Both the position numbers and the translations under genes were made by a program. The notes under the pieces were generated by a model. It saw only the letters and a list, made by a program, of their open reading frames with translations, ran no database searches and was not told the origin of the DNA. Positions 24,353 through 34,690 of a stretch of 64,000 nt of DNA are shown here, one piece after another (position 1 is the stretch's first letter; every line of letters begins with the position of its first letter). Source of the DNA: Pelobates cultripes (taxonomy: Eukaryota; Chordata; Amphibia; Anura; Pelobatidae); NCBI GenBank assembly GCA_933207985.1, contig OW240915.1, positions 278,613,953-278,677,952 on the forward strand, read 5' to 3'.

Positions 24353-25536
24353 ATGCCTAAACCCAGACTACCTTCTGGATCCCCACCCTCTGGGGAGACT
24401 GATGCCCCATTTAATTTGGGTGAGACCCCTGTCACCTCGGGCACTCCACCCACCCTGGTAGACAGACCCATCCACCCTGAAGAGGCACAATTCTTAGCGC
24501 TACAGCGCTCAATGACAGACGCCATTATGGCAGCCATGGGGTTCATGTCATCTACCCTCTCCCATGCTATTTCCCAAGCCCTACTGCCACGTCCTTCAGA
24601 CGAGCATTTCTCGGGCTCCATGACGCCATTATTGCATCCTGCTGTGGACTCACGGGAAGAGACACCCAGAAAGGCTACCCATAAGTCCAAACATCCCCCT
24701 GCCTCCAGAAATTCTATGACTGGCATACCTACTGTCGCCCCAGAAAGAAAAAGAAAAAAAGAGCCTTTCCACGCCAGGCAGAACGGGCGCGGCTATGGAA
24801 ATGTGCCAGAGCACAGTTAGAGAGCGACTCCGACTCAGATATCGGGTCTGGTGGGGAGGCTAAGATTGAGTCACACAGTGACTCTGATATGGATGCCACA
24901 AATGTGGGCTTTGACCTTCTTCCCTCTGCTCAGGCAGAGACTTCCAGAGGCGATACAGGGACTAGGCACCCCGCGGCTGCGGGGTCCGCCCTCGTGGACA
25001 CGTTGGGTGTCCCACTCTTCGACCCGGATGACCTACACCATTCGATGTCGGCAGAGTGGCTCCCGGCTGACCACGTTGCCACGTACCTTGAGAATTGGGT
25101 ACCGCGCCCTCTTAGCAAAGCGGCACATAAATTGAGGGCGGAGTGTCCCAAGCCTGTGGTGCCTAATAAAGTATGTGACACTCCTGATGTAGACCCCAAA
25201 ATGACTCAGTTCCTCACTAAACTGGGCTGGAACCCCCGTGAAGTCTTGCCAGGATAAACACCTGAATATTTTCAGTCCCCTGGCCAAATTGTTTGACTTG
25301 GCAGAAGACGCCAGAGCAGAAACCCGCATGGTTGACTCTGAAGACCTACGTGGTTGGGTCCAGAGAGCAATTTGTATTGCTGGGAGTGTTAACGCCTCCC
25401 TCTCTATAGAACGGCGTAAAGCCATCTTGTTTAAGATTGAACCCAAGCTGGCCAATCTTGCCCTCATGGAGGCTGGTAAGGACGCCCAGAAGAGGCTGGT
25501 AAGGAATCTTCGGCGATTCCTTTATTAAGGACTTAT
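24353..25536 (+). pseudogene. DIRS ORF1 (Gag-like), frameshifted
   Basis: ATG at 24353 opens a Pro/Ser-rich segment (MPKPRLPSGSPPSGE) that breaks near 24800. The frame continues in another phase with DSDMDATNVGFDLLPSA and LGVPLFDPDDLHH, then shifts again near 25245 into HLNIFSPLAKLFDLAEDARA..GWVQRAICIAGS. This central helical region is typical of DIRS ORF1 proteins in fish and frogs. A partial second copy follows at 25826-26614. Confidence 0.65.
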
Positions 25537-25825
25537 GGCGTTTCATTGGGGCATTTACAGCCCTTGACAAGGTCCAAGCCTCCATGAGACGGGTATTCCA
25601 GGGGTGGGTCTCCACCAGGGCCGGCAGATTCAGGAGCCGTCTGTCCGGCCGTACCTACTTCTAATCCCGTGGCACGGGACGAGGCTCCTTCCAGCAACGT
25701 GCTAACTACCAGGAGACAAATACCCATTCCACTTTCCTCGTGAAGCGGACGCCAGTGGCGATCCAGAGGTTTCTGTGGCAACTCCAGTTCCAGACGACCA
25801 TACAGTGAGTTTCCTCATACCTCAT
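25037..25825 (+). repeat. 789-bp tandem duplication, copy 1
   Basis: It starts ACCATTCGATGTCGGCAGAG and ends CCTCATACCTCAT, then the same sequence restarts at 25826. The copies look about 98% identical by eye. Copy 1 carries a four-base insertion relative to copy 2 near its 3' end (CAGTGAGTTTCC against CAGTTTCC), and copy 2 has three extra bases near 25920. Confidence 0.9.
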
Positions 25826-26614
25826 ACCATTCGATGTCGGCAGAGTTGCTCCCGGCTGACCACGTTGCCACTTACCTTGAGAATTGGGTACGGCGCCCTC
25901 TTAGCAAAGCGGCACATAACAAATTGAGGGCGGAGTGTCCCAAGCCTGTGGTGCCTAATAAAGTATGTGACACTCCTGATGTAGACCCCAAAATGACTCA
26001 GTTCCTCACTAAACTGGGCTGGAACCCCCGTGAAGTCTTGCCAGGATAAACACCTGAATATTTTCAGTCCCCTGGCCAAATTGTTTGACTTGGCAGAAGA
26101 CGCCAGAGCAGAAACCCGCATGGTTGACCCTGAAGACCTACGTGGTTGGGTCCAGAGAGCAATTTGTATTGCCGGGAGTGTGAACACCTCCCTCTCTATA
26201 GAACGGCGTAAAGCCATCTTGTTTAAGATTGAACCCAAGCTGGCCAATCTTGCCCTCATGGAGGCTGGTATGGACGCCCAGAAGAGGCTGGTAAGGAATC
26301 TTCGGCGATTCCTTTATTAAGGACTTAGGGCGTTTCATTGGGGCATTTACAGCCCTTGACAAGGTCCAAGCCTCCATGAGACGGGTATTCCAGGGGTGGG
26401 TCTCCAACAGGGCCGGCAGATTCAGGAGCCGTCTGTCCGGCCGTACCTACTTCTAATCCCGTGGCACGGGACGAGGCTCCTTCCAGCAACGTGCTAACTA
26501 CCAGGAGACAAATACCCGTTCCACTTTCCTCGTGAAGCGGACGCCAGTGGCGATCCAGAGGTTTCTGTGGCAACTCCAGTTCCAGACGACCATACAGTTT
26601 CCTCATACCTCATA
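25826..26614 (+). repeat. 789-bp tandem duplication, copy 2
   Basis: Second unit of the ORF1 duplication. It keeps the same frame break (near 26037) as copy 1 (near 25245), so the break predates the duplication or both derive from one template. It continues directly into the reverse transcriptase region. Confidence 0.9.
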
Positions 26615-26639
26615 TTTCTTCTCATGTTTGTGTAGGGGG

Positions 26640-27465
26640 CAGACTCCAACATTTTTTCCCAGCTTGGTCACTAATTACCTCAGACCCTTGGGTGCTTACC
26701 ACTGTTCGAGGTTTCCATATAGAACTCGTGGGGCACCTTGTACACATCCCCCCTCCTCGACCGATCTGCTTCTCAATCCGGGATCGCAGATTGATCGACG
26801 TAGAACTCTCCACCCTCCTTGTCAAAGGGGCAATAGAACGGGCACCTCTCAACCCCGCAGGTGTCATAAGCAAAATTTTCCTGGTGGAAAAGAAAGGCGG
26901 ACAAATGCGGCCCATCATAAATCTGCTCCCCCTCAATGCCATGGTTCGGTACCGCCATTTCAAGATGGTGGGTATCCACCTGCTACGAGATATTCTCCTA
27001 CAATGAGACTGGTTAGCAAAACTAGATCTCAAGGATGCATACCTGACTGTACCGGTTACAGTGAAGTCCCGAGACCTCCTGCGCTTCCATTGGCGGCACG
27101 AGATTTGGCTATTTACCTGCCTACCCTTTGGCCTCTCCTAAGCACCATGGTGCTTCACGAAACTTCTGCGACCAGCGATGGCCTGGTTGCGCAGTCGGAC
27201 GATTCGTCTAATCATATACCTAGACGACATCCTACTCATGGCTCAGGAGCGCTCCACTCTCCTTATACACCTACGGTTGGCCATAAACCTCCTCTCCCGC
27301 TTGGGATTCATTATCAACTGGGAAAAGTCATGCCTGACCCCCGCCACTCGCATGGAATTCATAGGGTTCCTCGTGGACTCGGGGGAGGCGACGCTGAGCC
27401 TGCCGATGGCCAAGATTCGATCCATCCGCAAAGAGCTTCTCAGAGCCCTCACCAGACCCCAGCTC
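26640..27465 (+). pseudogene. DIRS reverse transcriptase, interrupted
   Basis: One frame encodes the RT fingers (GAIERAP..GVISKIFLVEKKGGQMRPI), palm motif A (LAKLDLKDAYL), LPFGLS, and the catalytic box YLDDILLMA near 27216-27242. It ends with GFIINWEKSCLTP..MEFIGFLVDS, typical of DIRS/Ty3-like RT. In-frame stops at about 27004 and 27138 and a frameshift near 27465 disable it. RT motifs are otherwise well preserved, so inactivation may be fairly recent. Confidence 0.85.
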
Positions 27466-28612
27466 ACCTTGCGCGACTCATCGGCCTACTGGCCACATCT
27501 ATACAGGCAATATTTCCGGGCCCGCTCCACTACCAAGCGCTGCAGCGCCTGAAAATATTGCACATAAGGGCCGGTGCATCCTACGCGGATCTGGTGTCCC
27601 TGGACAGCGAAACGAGGGACGAACTACAATGGTGGATCCTCAACCTGTCCGCATGGAACGGCAAAGCGATTTTCGGCTTGCTGCGGGAATTCACCATCGA
27701 CACCATGCGAGCCTCCATGACTGGGGGGTCCATTGCGAGGGAATTTCGACAGGGGGCCGCTGGTCGGAATCCGAATCCCGGCTACACATCAACGCGCTGG
27801 AGCTCCTGGCAGGCTCCTTTGCCATCCACAGTTTCACGAGGGACCGGGCCCTGGCATGCATTCGCCTCCGCATGGACAAAGTCTCAGCAGTGAGATATGT
27901 CAACCACCTGGGTGGTACACAGTCTGCGGTGTTAGCCAGATTGGCGAAAGACTTTTGGGAGTTTTGCCTGGAACAGAATCTGATGGTCTACGCGGAATAC
28001 TTACCTGGCCTGCACAACGTTCAAGCAGACTGGGGGTCACAATATCTTTCAGACACCAGTGACTGGAGATTGGACACGGATGTGTTCTCCAGTATGTCAT
28101 TTCTCTGGGGTCCCTTTGCCATCGACCTCTTCGCATCCCGGCTCAACACCCAACTGTCACGTTTCTTCAGCTGGAGGCCGGATCCGACAGCGGAGGCAGT
28201 AGACGCCTTCCTGCAAGACTGGAGCGGAGGCCTCCTGTATGCTTTCCCTCCATTCTCCATGATTCCGCGCTCACTCCTGCAAACCCGCAGGCACTGGGCC
28301 GAGTTGGTCATGGTGACCCCCTTCTGGGAGATGCAGTCATGGTTCCCTCAAATGCTCGAGATGACAGTGGACTATCCCCGACTATTGCCATTGTTTCAAG
28401 AACTGCTGCTGGACCTGATGGAAGGCTCCCTTCCGCTCCTAGCGTGGCGGATCTCCGGGGACCCAGGGAGATCCAGGGAGTTTCTGAAACAACTAGACGC
28501 CTGTTGGCAGAAGCATGGGCTCCCGGCACTAGACGGCCATATGGGTCAGCTTGGCGAGCTTGGGCTGGCTGGTGCCTGGCTAGGGACGCGGATCCCGTTT
28601 CAGCTCCTGTAA
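27466..28612 (+). pseudogene. DIRS RNase H and downstream domain, frameshifted
   Basis: 27466-27710 encodes RLIGLLATSIQAIFPGPLHY, the connection following RT in DIRS elements. After a shift near 27715 the frame carries RNase H motifs (DWGVHC, HINALELLAG, YVNHLGGTQS, ADWGSQYLSD), followed by DLFASRLNTQLSRFFSW and DWSGGLLYAFPPF, the conserved domain found downstream of RNase H in DIRS polyproteins. Confidence 0.85.
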
Positions 28613-29341
28613 CCATGGTCCTGCAATTTCTGACTAAGCGGGGAAAGCTTACCGGACTATCAATCTCTATCGGTCTGCCATCTCTTCGACTCATCAAGGC
28701 TTTGATGGATATCCTGCGGGGCAACACCCCTTAGTGTGTCGACTCCTTAAGGGCTCTTGATTTTCCCGACCACCTAGGCCTCGCTACTCCACGACCTGGC
28801 ATGTCTCCGTTGTGTTGTCTTTTCTCTCATCCTGGCCTGCTAACTCTGCACTCTCCTTAAAATAATTATCGGCCAAGTTGGTTTGCCTGCTCTGCCTCGT
28901 CTCCTGCAAGAGGGTCTCAGACGTCCGAGCTCTGGACTTTGAAGCCAGATCATATACCCCAGAAGGGGTAACATTTAACATCAGTCGACGCACAAAAACG
29001 TCTATCAAATCGGTATCCTATCCGAGTTTCCCTACCTCTCCGGCATTATGTCCAGTGGCTTGCCTACGCGAATATGAAGATCGCACCAAACTTCACCGTA
29101 TTGCTGTCTCTCCGCAGCTGTTTTTATCCTTTCGTCCTCCTTTCCACCCAGTTTCTAGCACCACATTGTCACGCTGGGTGAAGTGGTTATTGTCTCAGGC
29201 GGGCATTAATACCACGGTCTTTGGCGCTCATTCGGTTAGGGGGCCTTGGCCTCTTCAATGATGACTGCAGGTGCGCGTCTGGAGGACCTCATGAGGACGG
29301 CCGACTGGTCAAGGGAATCTACTTTCCGGGAATTTTACTTT
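28339..29341 (+). pseudogene. DIRS tyrosine recombinase, frameshifted
   Basis: The N-terminal core-binding part (LAEAWAPGTRRPYGSAWRAW) overlaps the end of the previous frame, as is usual in DIRS. The catalytic part (28878 onward) has the first catalytic Arg in CKRVSDVRALD, the HxxR box in AHSVRG, and, after a frameshift near 29250, ADWSRESTFREFYF with the nucleophilic Tyr before the stop at 29339-29341. All expected catalytic residues are visible but the frame is broken. Confidence 0.85.
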
Positions 29342-29421
29342 TGACCAGCCCCACATACGTTTGTTGCAGTAGTGGACCAGCTTTAAACTTGCAATATGAG
29401 CCTCCATGTCTTGTTATAAAA

Positions 29422-29490
29422 TTGCATAATTTTGCTATTACATGACGAAAAGTCATGATTTTATTAAAGACACGGAAAGGCGAGTATTGT
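29422..29490. repeat. DIRS inverted repeat, proximal arm
   Basis: About 70 bp, complementary to 30095-30164 (about 93% by eye), with a spacer of about 600 bp. Just upstream, CAATATGAGCCTCCATGTCTT (29391-29411) resembles the outer part of the distal arm in direct orientation, as expected of a DIRS internal complementary region built from both element ends. Confidence 0.8.
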
Positions 29491-30094
29491 CCCACCCATG
29501 TTATATTTCTCATGTTATGTTTATTGTTTTCCCACCCAGTTTATTGTATATTTAGACGAGATACCTCGAATGGTTTGGTATGGTAAGTGGGGCCTGTGTC
29601 GTAACGGGGTTTTTGATTATGTACCTTGGATTGTTTTAATCACTATGATTTGTGGGACTGCAGATGTATGTGGGGCTTTGCATCGTCTGGCCTTGATATT
29701 GGTTGCAAGTATCGATTTAAACCTGGGGGCTCCTGTTCCTTTATGTTTTCACAGCCTGATCCGTGCTGGTGGAATGCCATGCTTCAGCTTGTGAGAACTC
29801 TCCCCGCTGATAGAACTTGGTTCTACGATCATCCAGTTGTGCGTCCCTGTTGTTGAAGTGTTATCCTCTTCTTGGTGAAAAGTTCTGCGTTGTCTCCTCA
29901 TTGGACATTATTGCTGTTCTTGGTTATGGACGTTATTTTGTAGTTTTGCATCTTCAGAAAGAGGGAAATGGAAGGGAAGTGCTGCCTATTATACTGGGAC
30001 CTGAGCGGGGAGGGGCCTATGTTACTGTATGTTCATTATTTTTTTTCATTCTGTTTGTATTCTTTGCTACTATTGGTGGACAGTAAAGAAAGGA

Positions 30095-30164
30095 ATATGC
30101 AATACTCGCCTCCGTGTCTTTAATGAAATCATGACTTTTCGTCATGTAATAGCAAAATCATGCA
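30095..30164. repeat. DIRS inverted repeat, distal arm
   Basis: Complement of 29422-29490, beginning CAATACTCGCCTCCGTGTCT and ending CATGCAATTT. It probably marks the right terminal repeat of the DIRS element. Confidence 0.8.
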
Positions 30165-31300
30165 ATTTACTGACTCAAGGTCTGACAGTCCATCCATCTC
30201 CTACATTTAAAGGCATGGGGATTAATTTCTAAATGCTTTTCTGAAGTGACTATCTTGCTACAATCAGGACAAAAATTTGAAGCACTATAGCCTCTGATGA
30301 AGTGAGGCTGTTCCTCACGAAACGCGTAAGGCAATCGAGCACTTTTGAATCACTGCTCTTCAGTAGTGTGATTCCCGCGTCAGCAACTCTAGTTACCTAG
30401 GTAACTCTGTACACACTCAGTGAGAGCTGATCTCCAAACAACCGGACATACAGATTTGTCCCTCTACACTATCGGTGGTAAGCACAACGGGAATGAGGCT
30501 TCGGGAGGAACGCCGAGTGAACCACATGCAGACTTCCCTGGCAATCATTCAGAAGCAAGGACAACAGCTCTTACTAATCCCATCCACCAGGAGACACCAG
30601 CGAAGGAGATCTCTCCAAGAAGTGTTACTAAGCATCCTGTTGGTAGAATTTTTTGCACTATTTATATTTTATATTGCATTTTTGTGAACCTGTTTGATTA
30701 TTTTTTTTATTGAAGACTTGTATTTTTAAAGAAGCATTTTCCCTCCTTTTTTCTTTTATCTGTTTTCTTTTAGAAAGCAGTTTTTCCAAGGAGGTACTGT
30801 GTTGCTTCTCTTTTGGTTTTCTATTTTTATTTCCACCTATCCTCACCTCCCCCCACCCCCCACTTTTTTGGGCTCTTCTGTTTTTTGCTTTTTATTTATA
30901 TTTACTCCCAAAATATGTATTATCCATATACATAGTGAGGTGTGATTTTCCCTCCTGCTACAGTTTATGGACTATTGGACTTTATAATTTATATTTTATC
31001 TTGCATCAGCATTATATTTGTTCCTTATCTAGGACTTTTTATATGGACTTATTTCATTGTATTTGAGAATTTCACATTCAATTATTGCTATTTATGCTAC
31101 GTATTTATATATTGTCTGATTAGCTCCTGGAGCATTTTATTCATTTTTAAGGACAAAAATCTACTTCCTCCTCTTATTATAATATATGGTTGGCACGTCC
31201 GGGGTAACCTAACAACATTGGTTATGCGCAAGTAGGCATGTCACCACTCCCTCTCCCTATAAAATCATTATAGCCCTCTACTCATCGCAAAGATGTATAT
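30165..31300 (+). mobile_element. Probable Penelope-like terminal repeat remnant around the hammerhead
   Basis: Apart from the ribozyme motif at 30290-30332 this is AT-rich non-coding sequence with no reverse transcriptase or GIY-YIG domain. The Penelope assignment rests on the hammerhead and is inferential; boundaries are not defined. Confidence 0.35.
30290..30332 (+). ncRNA. Hammerhead ribozyme motif (type I, Penelope-like context)
   Basis: CTGATGA (30294-30300) and GAAA (30319-30322) form the catalytic core. Between them is a stem II of GTGAGG (30302-30307) and CCTCAC (30313-30318) with loop CTGTT. Stem III is the palindrome ACGCGT (30322-30327), which gives only a minimal hairpin in one molecule but a full stem in a dimer. 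Stem I is GCCT (30290-30293) with AGGC (30329-30332). Cleavage would follow A30328 in GUA. One extra A (30301) sits between the core and stem II. Minimal hammerheads of this kind are known in the terminal repeats of Penelope-like retroelements. Activity is untested. Confidence 0.75.
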
Positions 31301-31830
31301 TTTATTAAACAAAGTGGAAATTCAAAGTGAATTTCAAATTTAAAGCCAGAGTATCTGAATGGAAAGCTTAACTGGCTTAGAGAATGTTTCCAGTACGGCT
31401 ATTTTGCCCTTAAATTTCACCTTGAATTTTGACTTTAGTGAATAACCTTCTTTGTGATTCTCTGTGTACCAATTCCACACTTGACTCTGATCTTCAAGGT
31501 TTGCCATGCGGACCTGCCTCTTCTTGTCTGACCTTACCTTTTGGATATTCCCTTGGAATAAAATAGACTCTCCTTTAAAGTGACAGTGCCCTCTTTTTCC
31601 TACAACCATCTGCTTTTTTTTAGCCTGTTTATCCCAAACTGTGACAGATGTGTCGGTTTTAACTAGTGAAAACTCGCCGCAAAGTGTATACAGATCCAAT
31701 TTTGGATTGTGGATTACAAATCTCTTCTTTAAACAATGAAGAGAATTTCAAGTAATTTACACTAAAGTCCCATTACAGAACCATTTTGGTTGGCAATTTT
31801 AGAGGACAAAAGATAGAAAGTAAGCAAGTA
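31301..31830. other. Intergenic, no gene seen
   Basis: No recognisable gene or repeat. The segment near 31320-31440 resembles the sequence near 6430-6545 and 54680-54790 (TTTAAAGCCA..GGAA..TGGC), so it may be an old shared repeat. Confidence 0.35.
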
Positions 31831-32690
31831 GAGTTGAGCAAACCCGAACTGAAAAGTTCGGGTTCGTACTGAACACGGACATATCACTGTATGTTCGGGT
31901 TGGAGTTCGGTGTTCTGCGATTTAATGACGCGTTTTGAAAGGCCGCAGTGCAACCAATCAACAAGCGTTTGACTCGTGAGCCCTTAGAAGCCATCACAGC
32001 CATGCCTACTAATGGCATGGCTGTGATTGGCCAGTGCAGCATGTGACCCAGCTAGTAGGGGCATGTCTATTAAGCAGCCTCCCCTCCTGAGCCCCCGCCC
32101 ACGACGCACGAGTGGGGGCTTTTAAAATAAAGCCCTGCAGAGCTCAGTCTGCGCGGAGCCCTCCATGGGTGAAAATTGAATGATTTATTTTTAAAGTGCG
32201 TCGGTTATTATGGATTTTTATTTGGCCTTTTTTGAGGCTGAAAAAATAATATTTTAGAAGAAAGAAGATATCAAATGGTAAGTCTATTTTTTTTTTACCA
32301 GGTATTTAGATATGAGGGGCATTATTTTTAGGATGAGGGGGGTAGGTAGTGGTAATTTGTTTTTGGGGAGGGGGTGACTAGGGGTTTGGGGACCCCTAGT
32401 CACCTGGGGGGGGTAAATTTTTATTTAGAACCCGCCGCTCAGGGGTGTGGGCCGGGGGGAGGGCATTAGGTCCTCCCCCCCTTATTGTTATTTAGGACCT
32501 CCACCCGCCGCGCAGGGGTAGGGGCCGGAGGGAGGGCATTAGGTCCCCCCCCTTATTGTTATTTAGCACCCCCACCCGCCGCGCAGGGGTGGGGGCCGGG
32601 GGAGGACATTAGGTCCCCCCCTTATTGTTATTTAGGGCCCCCACATTAGGCCCCCCCCCTTAATGTTATTTAGGGCCCCCACATGAATGC
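31831..32690 (+). repeat. Dispersed repeat with internal minisatellite
   Basis: It begins TAGAGTTGAGCAAACCCGAAC, a common start of a dispersed amphibian repeat, followed by GTTCGGGTT palindromes. 31980-32035 has an inverted CCATGCC/GGCATGG hairpin. 32440-32690 holds three or four imperfect units of about 65 bp (CATTAGGTCCCCCCCTTATTGTTATTTAG). It is non-coding. Confidence 0.5.
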
Positions 32691-32975
32691 TTGATTATAT
32701 AACATTATGGGTTACACTGCTCAAAAAAAGTTAGACAAACTTAATGATCTGTATTTGTTAAAAAAAAAAAAATATCTCACAAAACATTCATATTCCTTTC
32801 ATACCCTTGCTCGAGACTTTCTTTTTTCTAAATAGAGTTGCACGCCAGGAATTTGGGAACATTCCCAGGGCACTAGATCGCATCCTTTTACACAAATAAA
32901 AGCAATTTGTTTCATTTTGTAATACATGACTTATTAAATGATATATTAGCAGAGGATACTATAGCCAACAGAACC

Positions 32976-33060
32976 TTAAAGGAACACTATAGCGTTAAGA
33001 ATACAAATGTGTATTCATAATGCTATTTTGCCCTAATCAGGGTTTACAAAATACTACTTT
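32976..33060. mobile_element. Truncated TTAA MITE end
   Basis: TTAAAGGAACACTATAGCG followed by an inverted block matches the left end of frog TTAA MITEs. The other end is missing, apparently replaced by the hAT relic. Confidence 0.5.
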
Positions 33061-33099
33061 GACTACTTTGATAAATCTCCCTTATTGTATTGTAAGGCA

Positions 33100-33690
33100 A
33101 ATGCCCTATGGGCGCCAACGGGAATCGCCTCCACACACGATATAGACCCTACGCACCCCTACACACATTACACCCCTATAGACACTACATCCCTTGTGCA
33201 ACTGATGGATCCCCTATGCACATACTAGATATTCTGTATTTAAAAACAAACACACAAGCATTCCCTACACACACTACATTACCTACACACTACAGCAGCT
33301 ATGCACACACTGCCCCTAGCCATATATTATACCACAAACAAAACAAAACTAAAACCGAAGCACAATAACACCACACCTAAATCATCTCACTCTACACACA
33401 TAAACCCACAAGCAACCTCCAAACACATGCTTAGTATTCTTTCCTGGAATCCCACTTATAGAGACACCGGAGACAAGCCACAAGCAAAAGCAGCGCAAGC
33501 GTCTCATAACAAACGCAGGGCCTTTTTCTTATTTCACAGCTCTTCAGCAGGGCTCTGTGCATGGGCTGCTCTGAGAGAGCATTGAACCAACATTCGCACT
33601 TTGAGGGGGGCATGCTTGTTAATGGTGAGGAGGACACTACCCCCACCCACTTGCCCCTGGGCTATTTAAAAAAAATGCCAGAGGCAAAAA
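33100..33690 (+). mobile_element. hAT-family relic, right half
   Basis: The block from CCCTAGCCATATATTATACCAC through CTCTTCAGCAGGGCTCTGTG and GAGCATTGAACCAACATTCG matches the right part of the intact element (11900-12340) in the same order. CA-rich sequence precedes it. The expected CCAGTCCGGCCCTG end is lost after AAAAAAATGCCAGAGGC. Confidence 0.7.
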
Positions 33691-34265
33691 AACAACATTT
33701 TCTTGTCCTATTTGATAAGCAAGGCATAGAGTAGACTATTCCAACAACTACAATTCTCATTATGGCCAGCCATATTTGGAAAGCTACCCTAAAAATGATT
33801 TGCTATGGTACACAAAGTACACCCATCCTAAACTAGTTTTTTACTTTTGGGATTGGAGTCTGAAGAAAGAATATTGATGTGTGGAAAGAGTTATTATGTT
33901 CACTAAAAATTTTAAATTACAAAAAAAAAAAAAATATCACTGGAAATCACTGGAGCAAAACCACTCCACAAAAGGAGGGCAAAACCATTACGTATTTAGT
34001 AAATAATGTTGGATGACAAATGCCTGCTGTTCTGATGGATATCCTGTATGTAAATGGAAAAAGTATAGGACCACTCTAATAGATCACTAACAGTATGGTT
34101 ACCTAATGCAACCGACTGGGTACGCAAACAAGCTTTCAAATTAACCCTTTCAGTGCCTCGGCAGAGAGCAACAAGATGGGTGTTGAGGGGTTGAAATAGA
34201 TTACTAAAAATAAAACAAACACATATACTGTTTATAAAACACCACTATTAACCTGGAAAAGTTTA
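33691..34265. other. Intergenic, no gene seen
   Basis: AT-rich sequence with a poly(A) run near 33920. Nothing else was recognised. Confidence 0.35.
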
Positions 34266-34690
34266 TTAAAGGGACACTGTAGGCACCCAGACCACTGCAG
34301 CTCATTGAAGTGGTCTGGGAACCAACTCCCATCACCCTTAACCCTGCAAGTGTAATTATTGCAGTTTTTGTAAACTGAAATAATTACCTTGCAGGGTTAA
34401 GTCCTCCTCTAGTAGCAATCTACCAGACTTCCACTAGAGGGACTTCCGGCTTCTTAGACAACTTTTGGTCGTCTAAACTGCGCTGGATGTCCTCATGCTC
34501 TGCATGAGGACCTCCAGTGTCGCCGGAATCCCCATAGGAAAGCATGGGCAGAGCCTGACCCTTGGCGCTGGATTCAGGTAAGTATCAGAAGGGGTTTTGA
34601 CCCCTTCAGCGATGTGGGAGAGGGGCACTCTAGGATACTACAGTGCCAGGAAAATGGGTTTGTTTCCCTGGCACTAGAGAATCCCTTTAA
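34266..34690. mobile_element. T2/Kolobok-like MITE, intact TTAA ends
   Basis: TTAAAGGGACACTGTAGGC to CTAGAGAATCCCTTTAA. It belongs to the 5677-6173 subfamily but lacks about 110 bp in the middle, between CCCATAGGAAAGCAT and GGGCAGAGCCTGACCC. Confidence 0.85.

Larger units (their letters stand above)
24353..30164 (+). mobile_element. DIRS-type tyrosine-recombinase retrotransposon, inactive
   Basis: The order is ORF1, reverse transcriptase, RNase H with the DIRS-specific downstream domain, tyrosine recombinase, then an inverted-repeat region. This gene order, with a tyrosine recombinase in place of a DDE integrase, defines DIRS elements, which insert by recombination without target duplication. 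Frameshifts occur near 24800, 25245, 27465, 27715 and 29250, with in-frame stops near 27004 and 27138, so the copy is dead. ORF1 carries a 789-bp tandem duplication (25037-26614). The left terminal repeat was not found, so the 5' end may be truncated and the start given is that of ORF1. Confidence 0.85.

Noticed and set aside
26532..27893. 453-codon open frame on the plus strand
   Set aside because: Most of it runs out of frame with the DIRS reverse transcriptase, whose motifs lie in another frame. Only 27466-27710 of it is genuine DIRS sequence, so it is not a gene.
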